From positions 1-6,033 of the forward strand of contig USNA01000067.1 of the NCBI GenBank assembly GCA_900555955.1: a DNA stretch of 6,033 nucleotides, read 5' to 3'. This document shows positions 1 to 6,033 of this stretch, piece after piece. Under the pieces are notes generated by a model. It was not told the DNA's origin. It worked only from the letters and a program-made list of their open reading frames with translations, and did not search any database. The translations under genes were made by a program, and so were the position numbers. Source of the DNA: an uncultured Collinsella sp. (GTDB lineage Bacteria; Actinomycetota; Coriobacteriia; Coriobacteriales; Coriobacteriaceae). How positions within the stretch are numbered: position 1 is the stretch's first letter; the number at the start of each line of letters is the position of its first letter.

Positions 1-674
1 GCGCAGCAGGAGCCGCCCGTGGCCTCGCCGTTCTGTGCGAGCGTTCCGGCGATAAGGGCCTCGACACAAGCGTCGCAGCTGCCCTGGGCTCCTGCGTACA
101 CCGTGATGCCGGCTTGGGCAAGCGCGTTGATGGCGCCGCCGCCGATACCGCCGCAAATGAGCGTGTCAACGCCACCGTTGGCAAGCAGACCCGCCAGGGC
201 GCCGTGACCGGTGCCGCCGGTGCCCACGACCTGCTCGTTGAGCACCTTGCCGTCCTGAATGTCGTAGATCTTGAACTGCTCGCTGCGGCCAAAGTGCATA
301 AAGATGTTGCCGTTGTCGTACGTGGTTGCCACCCTCATGGTGTCGACCTCCTTTGCTGGCCATACGGCCGTCGTTGTGGTGATGGGGGAGTACGCGATAT
401 TGCCGCCTTCAATGACGATTGCCCGTCCATTGACCAGCGCGTTTGCCACCTTGCGATGTGCTCGACTGCAGATTGCCGCCACCGTGGCGCGCGCGATGCC
501 CATCTGCTGTGCGACTGCCTCCTGATTGAGGCCTTCCAGGTCGCACAGGCGTAGTACCTCGAGTTCGTCAATCGTCATGTCGATGGCGTCTCCGCTCGCC
601 AGGCCGTCGGGGGTAAAACCGCGATATTCGGGGATGATCCCGACGCGGCGCAGTTTCTCGCGTCTTCCTGCCAT
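1..674 (-). CDS. DUF134 helix-turn-helix / NifX-MTH1175-like metal-cluster-binding fusion protein (3' end cut by window edge)
   Basis: I translated the minus strand by hand. From the ATG at 674 the frame stays open through base 1, giving 224 residues with the stop outside the window. Residues 1-95 are a DUF134 domain: N-terminal GRR...RRVG, then TIDELEVLRLCDLEGLNQE (34-52), a sigma-70 region-4-like helix-turn-helix (about 50-75), and the family end IEGG (88-91). Residues 96-112 are a linker. Residues 113-224 are a dinitrogenase Fe-Mo cofactor/MTH1175-like domain with HFGRSEQFKIYDI (127-139), GHGALAGLL (156-164) and CGGIGGGAINALAQAGI (174-190). In this family the second domain binds metal-sulfur clusters (NifX/NafY, orange protein); the first probably binds DNA. 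I infer a cluster-sensing regulator, possibly autoregulatory. The start is supported by AGGAG at 680-684, five bases upstream. Cysteines at 174, 200, 203, 223 and 224 may be ligands. The alternative is two in-frame products, using an internal ATG at 338. Confidence 0.85.
   Translation of the reverse strand, partial: MAGRREKLRRVGIIPEYRGFTPDGLASGDAIDMTIDELEVLRLCDLEGLNQEAVAQQMGIARATVAAICSRAHRKVANALVNGRAIVIEGGNIAYSPITTTTAVWPAKEVDTMRVATTYDNGNIFMHFGRSEQFKIYDIQDGKVLNEQVVGTGGTGHGALAGLLANGGVDTLICGGIGGGAINALAQAGITVYAGAQGSCDACVEALIAGTLAQNGEATGGSCC
336..354 (-). promoter_or_regulatory. Internal ribosome binding site and in-frame ATG at the domain junction
   Basis: On the minus strand AAAGGAGGT (354-346) lies eight bases before ATG (338-336), counted from AGGAGG. 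This ATG is exactly in frame with the ATG at 674 and opens the metal-cluster domain at its normal family N-terminus (MRVATTYDNG). The site is stronger than the one at the upstream start. It suggests that a free 112+ residue cluster-binding protein is made in addition to the fusion. The alternative is that it is a relic of two genes that have merged. Confidence 0.6.
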
Positions 675-684
675 GCGCACTCCT

Positions 685-703
685 TATCTGACATATGCCA
701 ACA
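685..703. promoter_or_regulatory. Proximal copy of CATATG-centred dyad (candidate operator)
   Basis: The segment holds CTGACATATGCCA (688-700). The palindromic core CATATG (692-697) is flanked by TG and CA arms at 689-690 and 699-700. It lies just upstream of the ribosome binding site of the DUF134-fusion gene, close to where transcription would begin if TATTCT (711-706, minus strand) is the -10 box. It shares the pattern CTGNCATATGNCA with a second copy 53 bases away. The role as operator is inferred. Confidence 0.45.
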
Positions 704-705
704 AT

Positions 706-734
706 AGAATAGCGAACGTGCAGATTTACGCAAA
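706..734 (-). promoter_or_regulatory. Possible promoter of the DUF134-fusion gene
   Basis: On the minus strand TATTCT (711-706) could be a -10 box, with TTTGCG (734-729) or TTGCGT (733-728) as a poor -35 box at 16-17 bases. Both boxes fall between the two CATATG dyads. The -35 match is weak, so this may depend on an activator or be misplaced. Confidence 0.3.
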
Positions 735-737
735 GGA

Positions 738-757
738 TTTCTGTCATATGTCAGAAA
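738..757. promoter_or_regulatory. Distal copy of CATATG-centred dyad (candidate operator)
   Basis: TTTCTGTCATATGTCAGAAA is a 20-base inverted repeat with one mismatched pair (T744/T751). It is the better of two related dyads between the divergent DUF134-fusion and thyA genes. It would sit just upstream of the -35 region of the minus-strand gene, and about 20 bases upstream of the weak -35 proposed for thyA. The spacing suggests a regulator that controls the minus-strand gene, possibly the DUF134 protein itself. Binding is not shown by sequence alone. Confidence 0.5.
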
Positions 758-777
758 ATGAGAGCTTATGTTAGGGC

Positions 778-806
778 TGTGGGGCCGCGTGCGCCTGGGC
801 TACAAT
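778..806 (+). promoter_or_regulatory. Possible thyA promoter
   Basis: TACAAT (801-806) is a good -10 box, about 35 bases before the thyA ATG, leaving a leader of roughly 28 bases. The segment 17 bases upstream (TGTGGG, 778-783) matches the -35 consensus poorly. The call rests mainly on the -10 box and its position. Confidence 0.4.
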
Positions 807-840
807 GAATCTCGCTTGTAGGCGACTGACAGGAGGGTCA

Positions 841-1689
841 ATGAGCAAAGCTGATCAACAGTTTGTAACCATGTGCCGCGATATCTTGGACCATGGCACC
901 ACCACCGAGGGCCAAAAGGTCCGCCCGGTGTGGGAGGATGGCACCCCTGCCTATACCATTAAAAACTTTGGTGTCACGGCGCGCTACGACCTGCGCGAGG
1001 AGTTCCCGGCGCTCACGCTGCGCCGTACGGCCCTCAAATCTGCCATGGACGAGATCCTGTGGATCTATCAAAAGAAGTCCAATAACGTGCATGACCTCAA
1101 CAGCCATATTTGGGATGAGTGGGCCGACGAGACCGGCTCTATCGGCAAGGCCTACGGCTACCAGATTGGCCAGAAGAGCCATTACGCCGAGGGCGACTTC
1201 GATCAGATGGACCGCGTGCTGTACGACCTCAAGCACACGCCGTACAGCCGTCGCATTATGACGAACACCTATGTGTTTAGCGATCTGTCCGAGATGCACC
1301 TGTATCCGTGCGCCTACAGCGTGACCTATAACGTCACGCAGCGTCCGCAGGATGACAAGCCGACGCTCAACATGATTCTCAACCAGCGTAGCCAGGATAT
1401 TTTGGCCGCGAACAACTGGAATGTGTGCCAGTACGCCATTTTGCTGATGATGGTCGCGCAGTCGGTCGATATGATTCCCGGCGAGCTGCTGCACGTGATC
1501 GCCGATGCTCATATTTACGACCGCCATGTCGATATCGTCCGCGAGCTTATCGAGCGTCCGCAGTTTGCGGCTCCCAAGGTAACGCTTAACCCCGATGTGC
1601 ATGACTTCTATGCGTTTACGACCGATGACCTGATTGTCGAGGGCTATGAGCACGGCCCACAGGTCAAGAACATCCCTATTGCGGTGTAG
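841..1689 (+). CDS. thyA: Thymidylate synthase (ThyA)
   Basis: The product (282 residues, cytoplasmic, works as a dimer in this family) converts dUMP and 5,10-methylenetetrahydrofolate to dTMP and dihydrofolate. Visible are the phosphate-binding pair SRR (136-138), the catalytic cysteine C157 in LYPCAYSVTY, RSQD (183-186), N194 in the NNWN segment, and DAHIYDRH (222-229) with the dUMP-contacting His and Tyr. The C-terminus IPIAV ends as in the family. The usual PCHxxxQF is PCAYSVTY here. From memory this resembles the Bacillus ThyA/phage phi3T branch, which also has a non-His residue and Tyr after the Cys, and shares its HIWDEW and GKAYGYQIG segments. The start at 841 follows AGGAGGG (831-837). 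An in-frame ATG at 805 lacks a site and overlaps the -10 box. folA follows directly. Confidence 0.96.
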   Translation: MSKADQQFVTMCRDILDHGTTTEGQKVRPVWEDGTPAYTIKNFGVTARYDLREEFPALTLRRTALKSAMDEILWIYQKKSNNVHDLNSHIWDEWADETGSIGKAYGYQIGQKSHYAEGDFDQMDRVLYDLKHTPYSRRIMTNTYVFSDLSEMHLYPCAYSVTYNVTQRPQDDKPTLNMILNQRSQDILAANNWNVCQYAILLMMVAQSVDMIPGELLHVIADAHIYDRHVDIVRELIERPQFAAPKVTLNPDVHDFYAFTTDDLIVEGYEHGPQVKNIPIAV

Positions 1690-1698
1690 GTGGCGCTC

Positions 1699-2217
1699 AT
1701 GACGTGTAGGCTTTCTGCCATCGTCGCCGTGTGTGACGACTGGGGCATTGGGTGCGAGGGCGACATGGTGGTGTCCAATCGCGCCGACATGCGCCATTTT
1801 GTGGCGTGCACCAAGGGTTGCCCGGTCATTATGGGGCGCAAGACGCTGCTGAGTTTTCCTGGCGGGCGTCCGCTTAAGAACCGCCGCAACATTGTGCTCA
1901 CACGCGATGAGGATTTTGCCCCCGAGGGCGTTGACGTGGTGCATAGCGTTGACGAGGCTCTGGCCGCCGTGGCTGATGAGCCCGTTGCGTGGGTGATTGG
2001 CGGCGGCGAGGTATATCGACAGTTTTTGCCGTATTGCGTGGAGGCCGAGGTTACGCATAACCATTGCGTGCATGACGTGGATACGTATTTTCCCGATCTG
2101 GATGCCGATCCCGCGTGGGAGATTGCGCAGCGTAGCGGGGTCGCGACGATTGCCGCCGGCGAGGGTGACGAGGGTGTCGATTATGAGTTCGTGACGTATC
2201 GTCGCGTTGAGGCGTAA
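1699..2217 (+). CDS. folA: Dihydrofolate reductase
   Basis: The product (172 residues) reduces dihydrofolate to tetrahydrofolate with NADPH, recycling the dihydrofolate made by ThyA. Family marks are AIVAVCDDWGIG (7-18), the acidic catalytic residue D30 in RADMRHF, IMGRKT (44-49), FPGGRPLKNRRNIVLTR (53-69) with both folate-contacting arginines, VIGGGEVY (99-106) for NADPH binding, and T119. The LPW segment of textbook enzymes reads MVVSN here, so the usual Trp is Val; some clostridial-type enzymes show similar loss. I chose the ATG at 1699 because AGGTGG (1688-1693) lies five bases upstream, overlapping the thyA stop. A GTG at 1690, right after that stop, is in frame but has no good site. The nine-base gap to thyA argues for one transcript and translational coupling. 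Confidence 0.95.
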   Translation: MTCRLSAIVAVCDDWGIGCEGDMVVSNRADMRHFVACTKGCPVIMGRKTLLSFPGGRPLKNRRNIVLTRDEDFAPEGVDVVHSVDEALAAVADEPVAWVIGGGEVYRQFLPYCVEAEVTHNHCVHDVDTYFPDLDADPAWEIAQRSGVATIAAGEGDEGVDYEFVTYRRVEA

Positions 2218-2261
2218 ATCGTCTGGCGTGAACGGTATCATCGGGTTGATTGAATGCGTGG

Positions 2262-2280
2262 GGCGGCGCTTAGCGTCGCC
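2262..2280 (+). terminator. Hairpin after folA (weak terminator candidate)
   Basis: GGCGGCGC and GCGTCGCC form an eight-pair stem with one G-T pair and a TTA loop. It is followed by TCGTTT, which is only a poor T-tract. The position, 45 bases after the folA stop and before the methyltransferase gene, fits a terminator or attenuator, but termination may be incomplete. Confidence 0.4.
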
Positions 2281-2326
2281 TCGTTTGGTATAGATGTGCT
2301 GTAAAGAAGGGTGCGGGCTGGCTGCT

Positions 2327-3241
2327 ATGACTGATGCCGTTGAGGTGCTGCGAATCGATTCGCTCGAGGACGAGCGGCTCGATGCCTACGTTCGGCTGAC
2401 CGAGCGTGAGCTTCGCTGCGTGCTGGAGCCGCAGAAGGGCATTTTTATCGCCGAGAGTGCCAAGGTCATCGAGCGTGCGGTTCGCGCCGGATACCAGCCG
2501 GTGAGCTTTCTTTTAGGCGAGCGCTGGCTCGACCAGATGATGCCGCTGTTTGAGCGCCTGGCGGTACGCGAAGGTGCGGGCCCGGTTCCCGTGTTCGTGG
2601 CCTCGATGGAGCTTATGGAGCAGCTGACGGGCTTTAACGTGACACGCGGTGCGCTCGCGGCATTTCGTCGTCCACGCCAGATTCCGGTTGACGAGTTCTT
2701 GGGCGGCGTCGTCGAGGCTGCGGGGGAGCGCCCGGTGCGCGTATGCGTGCTCGAGGGTATTGTCGACCACACGAACGTGGGCGCAATTTTCCGCTCGGCC
2801 GCCGCGCTCAATGTCGACGGCATTCTGGTAAGTCCCACGTGCTGCGATCCACTGTACCGTCGCTCGGCCCGCGTGAGCATGGGCACGGTGTTCCAGGTGC
2901 CCTGGACGCGCATCGGCAGCGAGACGCGCGTATGGCCGCATGATGGGCTCGCGGCGCTGCACGATGCCGGCTTTTCGTGTGCCGCCATGGCGTTAACGGA
3001 TGATTCGGTGTCGTTGGACGATCCCGCGCTGCAGGAGATTGACCGCCTGGCAATCTTTATGGGCACCGAGGGTGCTGGCTTGGGCGCCAAGACCATTGCA
3101 GGCTGCGACCGCGCCGTGCGTATTCCGATGGCGCATGGGGTCGATTCGCTCAACGTGGCCGCGGCAAGTGCTGTCGCCTTTTGGCAGCTGTGCCCGCATG
3201 TGAGCAACGAGTACCATTACCAGCCGGGGCTGTATTACTAG
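2327..3241 (+). CDS. SpoU/TrmH-family RNA 2'-O-ribose methyltransferase
   Basis: The product (304 residues) should transfer a methyl group from S-adenosylmethionine to a ribose 2'-OH in tRNA or rRNA. Three SPOUT motifs are visible: motif 1 DHTNVGAIFRSAAAL (147-161) with the Asn and Arg used in catalysis, motif 2 IFMGTEGAGL (243-252), and motif 3 IPMAHGVDSLNVAAASAVAF (266-285). Together they form the knotted cofactor site. The N-terminal 110 residues resemble the substrate-binding domain of TsnR/RlmB-like members (GIFIAESAKVIERAVRAG, 38-55). The exact target cannot be read from sequence. The start is uncertain: an ATG at 2294 would add eleven Cys-rich residues unlike the family, while the ATG at 2327 gives a more typical N-terminus but has no strong ribosome site. 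TATAGA (2289-2294) could be a -10 box, which would favour 2327. Confidence 0.88.
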   Translation: MTDAVEVLRIDSLEDERLDAYVRLTERELRCVLEPQKGIFIAESAKVIERAVRAGYQPVSFLLGERWLDQMMPLFERLAVREGAGPVPVFVASMELMEQLTGFNVTRGALAAFRRPRQIPVDEFLGGVVEAAGERPVRVCVLEGIVDHTNVGAIFRSAAALNVDGILVSPTCCDPLYRRSARVSMGTVFQVPWTRIGSETRVWPHDGLAALHDAGFSCAAMALTDDSVSLDDPALQEIDRLAIFMGTEGAGLGAKTIAGCDRAVRIPMAHGVDSLNVAAASAVAFWQLCPHVSNEYHYQPGLYY

Positions 3242-3363
3242 CGGGGTGCTCTCGAGCCTTGTCGCCAGGGTGTTTCTGCTGCCTTCGGTCGGTGTTAAGC
3301 TGATAGCGGTTTTGCCGTTCAATTGATGTTTTGTTGTTTGACGTACGCTTGTGGGGAGGGCGT

Positions 3364-4713
3364 GTGGCTAAGAAATCTACGGCTATCGATGTAACGCAGG
3401 GTGTCATTTGGCAGCAGCTGCTGTCGCTGTGCGTTCCCATCTTCTTTAGTTCGTTTTTTCAGCAGGCATACACGCTTATCGGTACCTATATCGTCGGTCA
3501 GTTTGGCGGCAAGCTCGCGCTGGGTGGCATTCAGGCCACGATGGTGCTTACGGAGCTCTGCATTGGTTTTTGCGTCGGTGTGGGTGCTGGCTGTGCTGTT
3601 ATTACCGGACAGTATTTTGGTCAGCACGATGACGAGCGCCTGAGCCGATCGGTCCATACGGCCATGACGCTCGCGCTGGTGGGCGGAATCGTTTTCTCGA
3701 TTCTTGGCATAGTGTTCGTTGAGCCCATGCTGGTGCTTATGAATACGCCGCATGAACTATTGGCCGAGGGCGTGGCCTATGCCCGTTGCTATTTTGCCGC
3801 CATGGTTGCGGCGCTGCTGCTCAATATGGGAACGGCATTGCTGCGCGCCGTGGGCGACACGCGCGGGCCAGCTGTGATCATCGCTTCCGGCTGCCTTGTT
3901 AATGCGGTGCTGGATGTCATCTTCGTTGCCGTGCTTCATATGGAGGCTCTGGGCTGCGGCATCGCGGTGGCGCTGACCATTTGCTCCAATGCCACGATGA
4001 TCGTGATTCGTATGATGCACGCACCGGGTGCGTGGCGGCTTTCACTGTCCAAACTCGGCATTGATCCTGGCATTTGTAAGAGCATGATCTCGTGTGGTCT
4101 GCCGCTTGGCTTTCAGTCTGCTGCGTATTCGATTTCCAACGTTTTGATTCAGGTGTCGGTCAACTCGTTTGGTGCCGATGTCACCACGGCTTGGGGTCTT
4201 TCGGGCCGCCTGGATGGCATTGTCTGGATGGTTACCGAGGCGCTTGGCGTGTCGATCACCACGTTCTCGGCGCAGAACTTCGGCGCGCGCAACTACGAGC
4301 GCATGCGCAAGGGCTACCATACGTCACTCGTGCTGTCGTTTATGCTCATTGGTGGCCTGTCTGCCGTGCTGCTGGTATTCTCGGGTCCGCTGTCTCGTCT
4401 GTTTGTCGACGATGCTTCGATTTCGGCGTACACCACGACCATCCTCCATTTCATTGCGCCGTTCTATGCGATTTTCTCGATTATCGAGAACGCCTCGGGT
4501 TCCATCCGCGGCGCCGGCGTGAGCTTGCAGCCCATGCTGCTCACGATTTTTGGCACCGTCGTGCTCAGGGTGATCTGGGTGTTTGCGATTATGCCGTTCG
4601 ATCCGTCACTTGAGCACCTGCTGCTGGTCTACCCCGTAACCTGGCTCATCACCGCCATAATGTTCACCATCTACCACCACAGCGGCAACTGGCTAGGCCG
4701 CGCCACCGCCTAG
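3364..4713 (+). CDS. MATE-family efflux transporter
   Basis: The product (449 residues) is a cytoplasmic-membrane exporter of the multidrug and toxic compound extrusion family, normally with twelve membrane helices and driven by Na+ or H+. Hydrophobic segments run throughout. The two-fold internal repeat of the family shows directly: GQYFGQHDDERLSRSVHTAM (82-101) matches AQNFGARNYERMRKGYHTSL (303-322), and LLRAVGDTRGPAVII (159-173) matches SIRGAGVSLQPMLL (380-393). The length is normal for MATE proteins. The substrate cannot be told. I chose GTG at 3364 because GGGGAGGG (3353-3360) lies three bases upstream; a TTG at 3331 in the same frame has no site and would add eleven residues ahead of the usual N-terminus. 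The 122-base gap before it suggests its own promoter, but I see no convincing one. It converges on cobO. Confidence 0.93.
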   Translation: MAKKSTAIDVTQGVIWQQLLSLCVPIFFSSFFQQAYTLIGTYIVGQFGGKLALGGIQATMVLTELCIGFCVGVGAGCAVITGQYFGQHDDERLSRSVHTAMTLALVGGIVFSILGIVFVEPMLVLMNTPHELLAEGVAYARCYFAAMVAALLLNMGTALLRAVGDTRGPAVIIASGCLVNAVLDVIFVAVLHMEALGCGIAVALTICSNATMIVIRMMHAPGAWRLSLSKLGIDPGICKSMISCGLPLGFQSAAYSISNVLIQVSVNSFGADVTTAWGLSGRLDGIVWMVTEALGVSITTFSAQNFGARNYERMRKGYHTSLVLSFMLIGGLSAVLLVFSGPLSRLFVDDASISAYTTTILHFIAPFYAIFSIIENASGSIRGAGVSLQPMLLTIFGTVVLRVIWVFAIMPFDPSLEHLLLVYPVTWLITAIMFTIYHHSGNWLGRATA

Positions 4714-4740
4714 TCGTTTAAGAACGTCCCCAATGACTAG
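4710..4740. repeat. Inverted repeat spanning the convergent stop codons of the MATE gene and cobO
   Basis: CTAGTCGTT (4710-4718) and AATGACTAG (4732-4740) can pair over nine bases with one G-T pair, around a 13-base loop. The TAG stop of the MATE gene lies in the left arm and the TAG stop of cobO (minus strand) in the right arm. A bidirectional terminator is possible, but the stem is AT-rich and there is no T-tract on either side. Confidence 0.4.
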
Positions 4741-5222
4741 TATTCGATGCCTTGGCGGGCTAGGAGGCCTTCGTCGAAGTAGTGTTTGACGGGGCGCATT
4801 TCGGTTACCAGGTCGGCAAGGTCGGCGAGGGGCAGCAGGCCGCGGCCGGTGAGCACGAGCTCCGTGGTGGTTGGTTTCATCGCGATCAACGCTTCGACAT
4901 CTTCGCGCGTCACAAAGCCCCGTCGCATGGCTTCTCCTAGCTCATCCAAGATCAGCACGTCGACCTGGCTAATCTGCTGGCGCGCCAGCTCCATGATCTG
5001 TGCGGCACAGGCTTCGGGTGTGTCGCGGTCGGCTTGTACGATGCGCAGACCCAAACGGGGCGCCGCATCATGCTCGGCGCAGTGCAGCTTTTTGGCAAAC
5101 TGGAGCATGAGCACGTTAAGTCCATAGCCCGTGGCGCGCAGCGCGAGCCCCAGCGCAGCCGTCGTCTTGCCCTTGCCGTCGCCCGTGTAGATCTGAACCT
5201 TGCCGATTTCCAGTGATGCCAT
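4737..5222 (-). CDS. cobO: Cob(I)alamin adenosyltransferase, CobA/CobO/BtuR type
   Basis: The product (161 residues, cytoplasmic) transfers the adenosyl group of ATP to reduced corrinoid, giving adenosylcobalamin or its precursor. Seen are the N-terminal P-loop GDGKGKTT (14-21), with LGLALRATGYG after it, the Walker B-like DVLILDELGEAM (88-99), ELVLTGRG (121-128), and the family C-terminus VTEMRPVKHYFDEGLLARQGIEY (139-161). It is shorter than the E. coli enzyme (196 residues from memory). It lacks the N-terminal extension, and the loop between QFAK (41-44) and the Walker B strand is reduced. The start is supported by AAAGGA six bases upstream (AAGGA at 5233-5229). No other cobalamin gene is in the window, so it may serve salvage of imported corrinoid. 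It is divergent from ftsH. Confidence 0.93.
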   Translation of the reverse strand: MASLEIGKVQIYTGDGKGKTTAALGLALRATGYGLNVLMLQFAKKLHCAEHDAAPRLGLRIVQADRDTPEACAAQIMELARQQISQVDVLILDELGEAMRRGFVTREDVEALIAMKPTTTELVLTGRGLLPLADLADLVTEMRPVKHYFDEGLLARQGIEY

Positions 5223-5282
5223 CTCTGTCCTTTCGTGCCCGGCGTCGGTTTATCGCCGTTCTGGTTGGGTATTCTAGAAAAC

Positions 5283-6033
<751 letters not shown>

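Noticed and set aside
114..554. 146-codon plus-strand open frame across the DUF134-fusion gene
   Set aside because: The minus strand gives two recognisable domains with good ribosome sites here, while the plus frame has none.
166..571. Short minus-strand frames (65 and 78 codons) in the same region
   Set aside because: They are out of frame with the DUF134 and NifX-like translation and resemble no family.
838..2241. 467-codon open frame on the minus strand opposite thyA and folA
   Set aside because: It lies wholly antisense to two clearly recognised enzymes, has no recognisable domain, and is rich in His, Arg and Val, as expected from the reverse frame of GC-biased codons.
2386..3207. 273-codon minus-strand open frame opposite the RNA methyltransferase
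   Set aside because: Low-complexity Ser/Arg/Thr composition and no domain; a shadow of the methyltransferase gene.
3242..3363. Terminator or promoter in the gap before the MATE gene
   Set aside because: Only very short stems (for example CGG/CCG around 3306-3317) and no well-spaced -35/-10 pair are visible, so nothing is called.
5223..5282. Cobalamin riboswitch ahead of cobO
   Set aside because: The leader from the likely promoter is only about 54 bases and holds no B12-box-like segment that I can see; such riboswitches need far more sequence.

Overview
The window looks like chromosomal DNA of a moderately GC-rich actinobacterium, most likely of the class Coriobacteriia (Collinsella-like). 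This is an inference from the protein families, the GC-rich third codon positions and the strong AGGAGG-type ribosome binding sites; no marker gene in the window fixes the taxonomy. It is densely coding: seven genes, two of them cut by the window edges, and no gap above about 165 bases. I see no tRNA, rRNA, CRISPR array, insertion sequence or phage gene.

Left part (1-840). A minus-strand gene runs off the left edge. Its frame stays open from an ATG at 674 to base 1. It joins an N-terminal DUF134 helix-turn-helix domain to a C-terminal NifX/NafY/MTH1175-like metal-cluster-binding domain. A near-perfect internal ribosome binding site and in-frame ATG sit exactly at the domain junction. Upstream lie two copies of a CATATG-centred dyad (CTGNCATATGNCA), which are good candidates for the operator of this gene. 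This is the most unusual part of the window.

Middle part (841-3241). thyA and folA form a tight pair. Thymidylate synthase makes dTMP and releases dihydrofolate, and dihydrofolate reductase recycles it. Both proteins carry non-textbook active-site segments: PCAY instead of PCH in ThyA, and no LPW motif in FolA. A hairpin follows folA, and then comes a SpoU/TrmH-family RNA 2'-O-methyltransferase.

Right part (3242-6033). A complete MATE-family membrane exporter converges on cobO, a short cob(I)alamin adenosyltransferase on the minus strand. Their two stop codons lie in the arms of one inverted repeat. cobO is divergent from ftsH, the membrane AAA+ protease. ftsH is cut by the right edge just after its Walker A motif. 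Apart from thyA-folA, the neighbours do not form an obvious common pathway.
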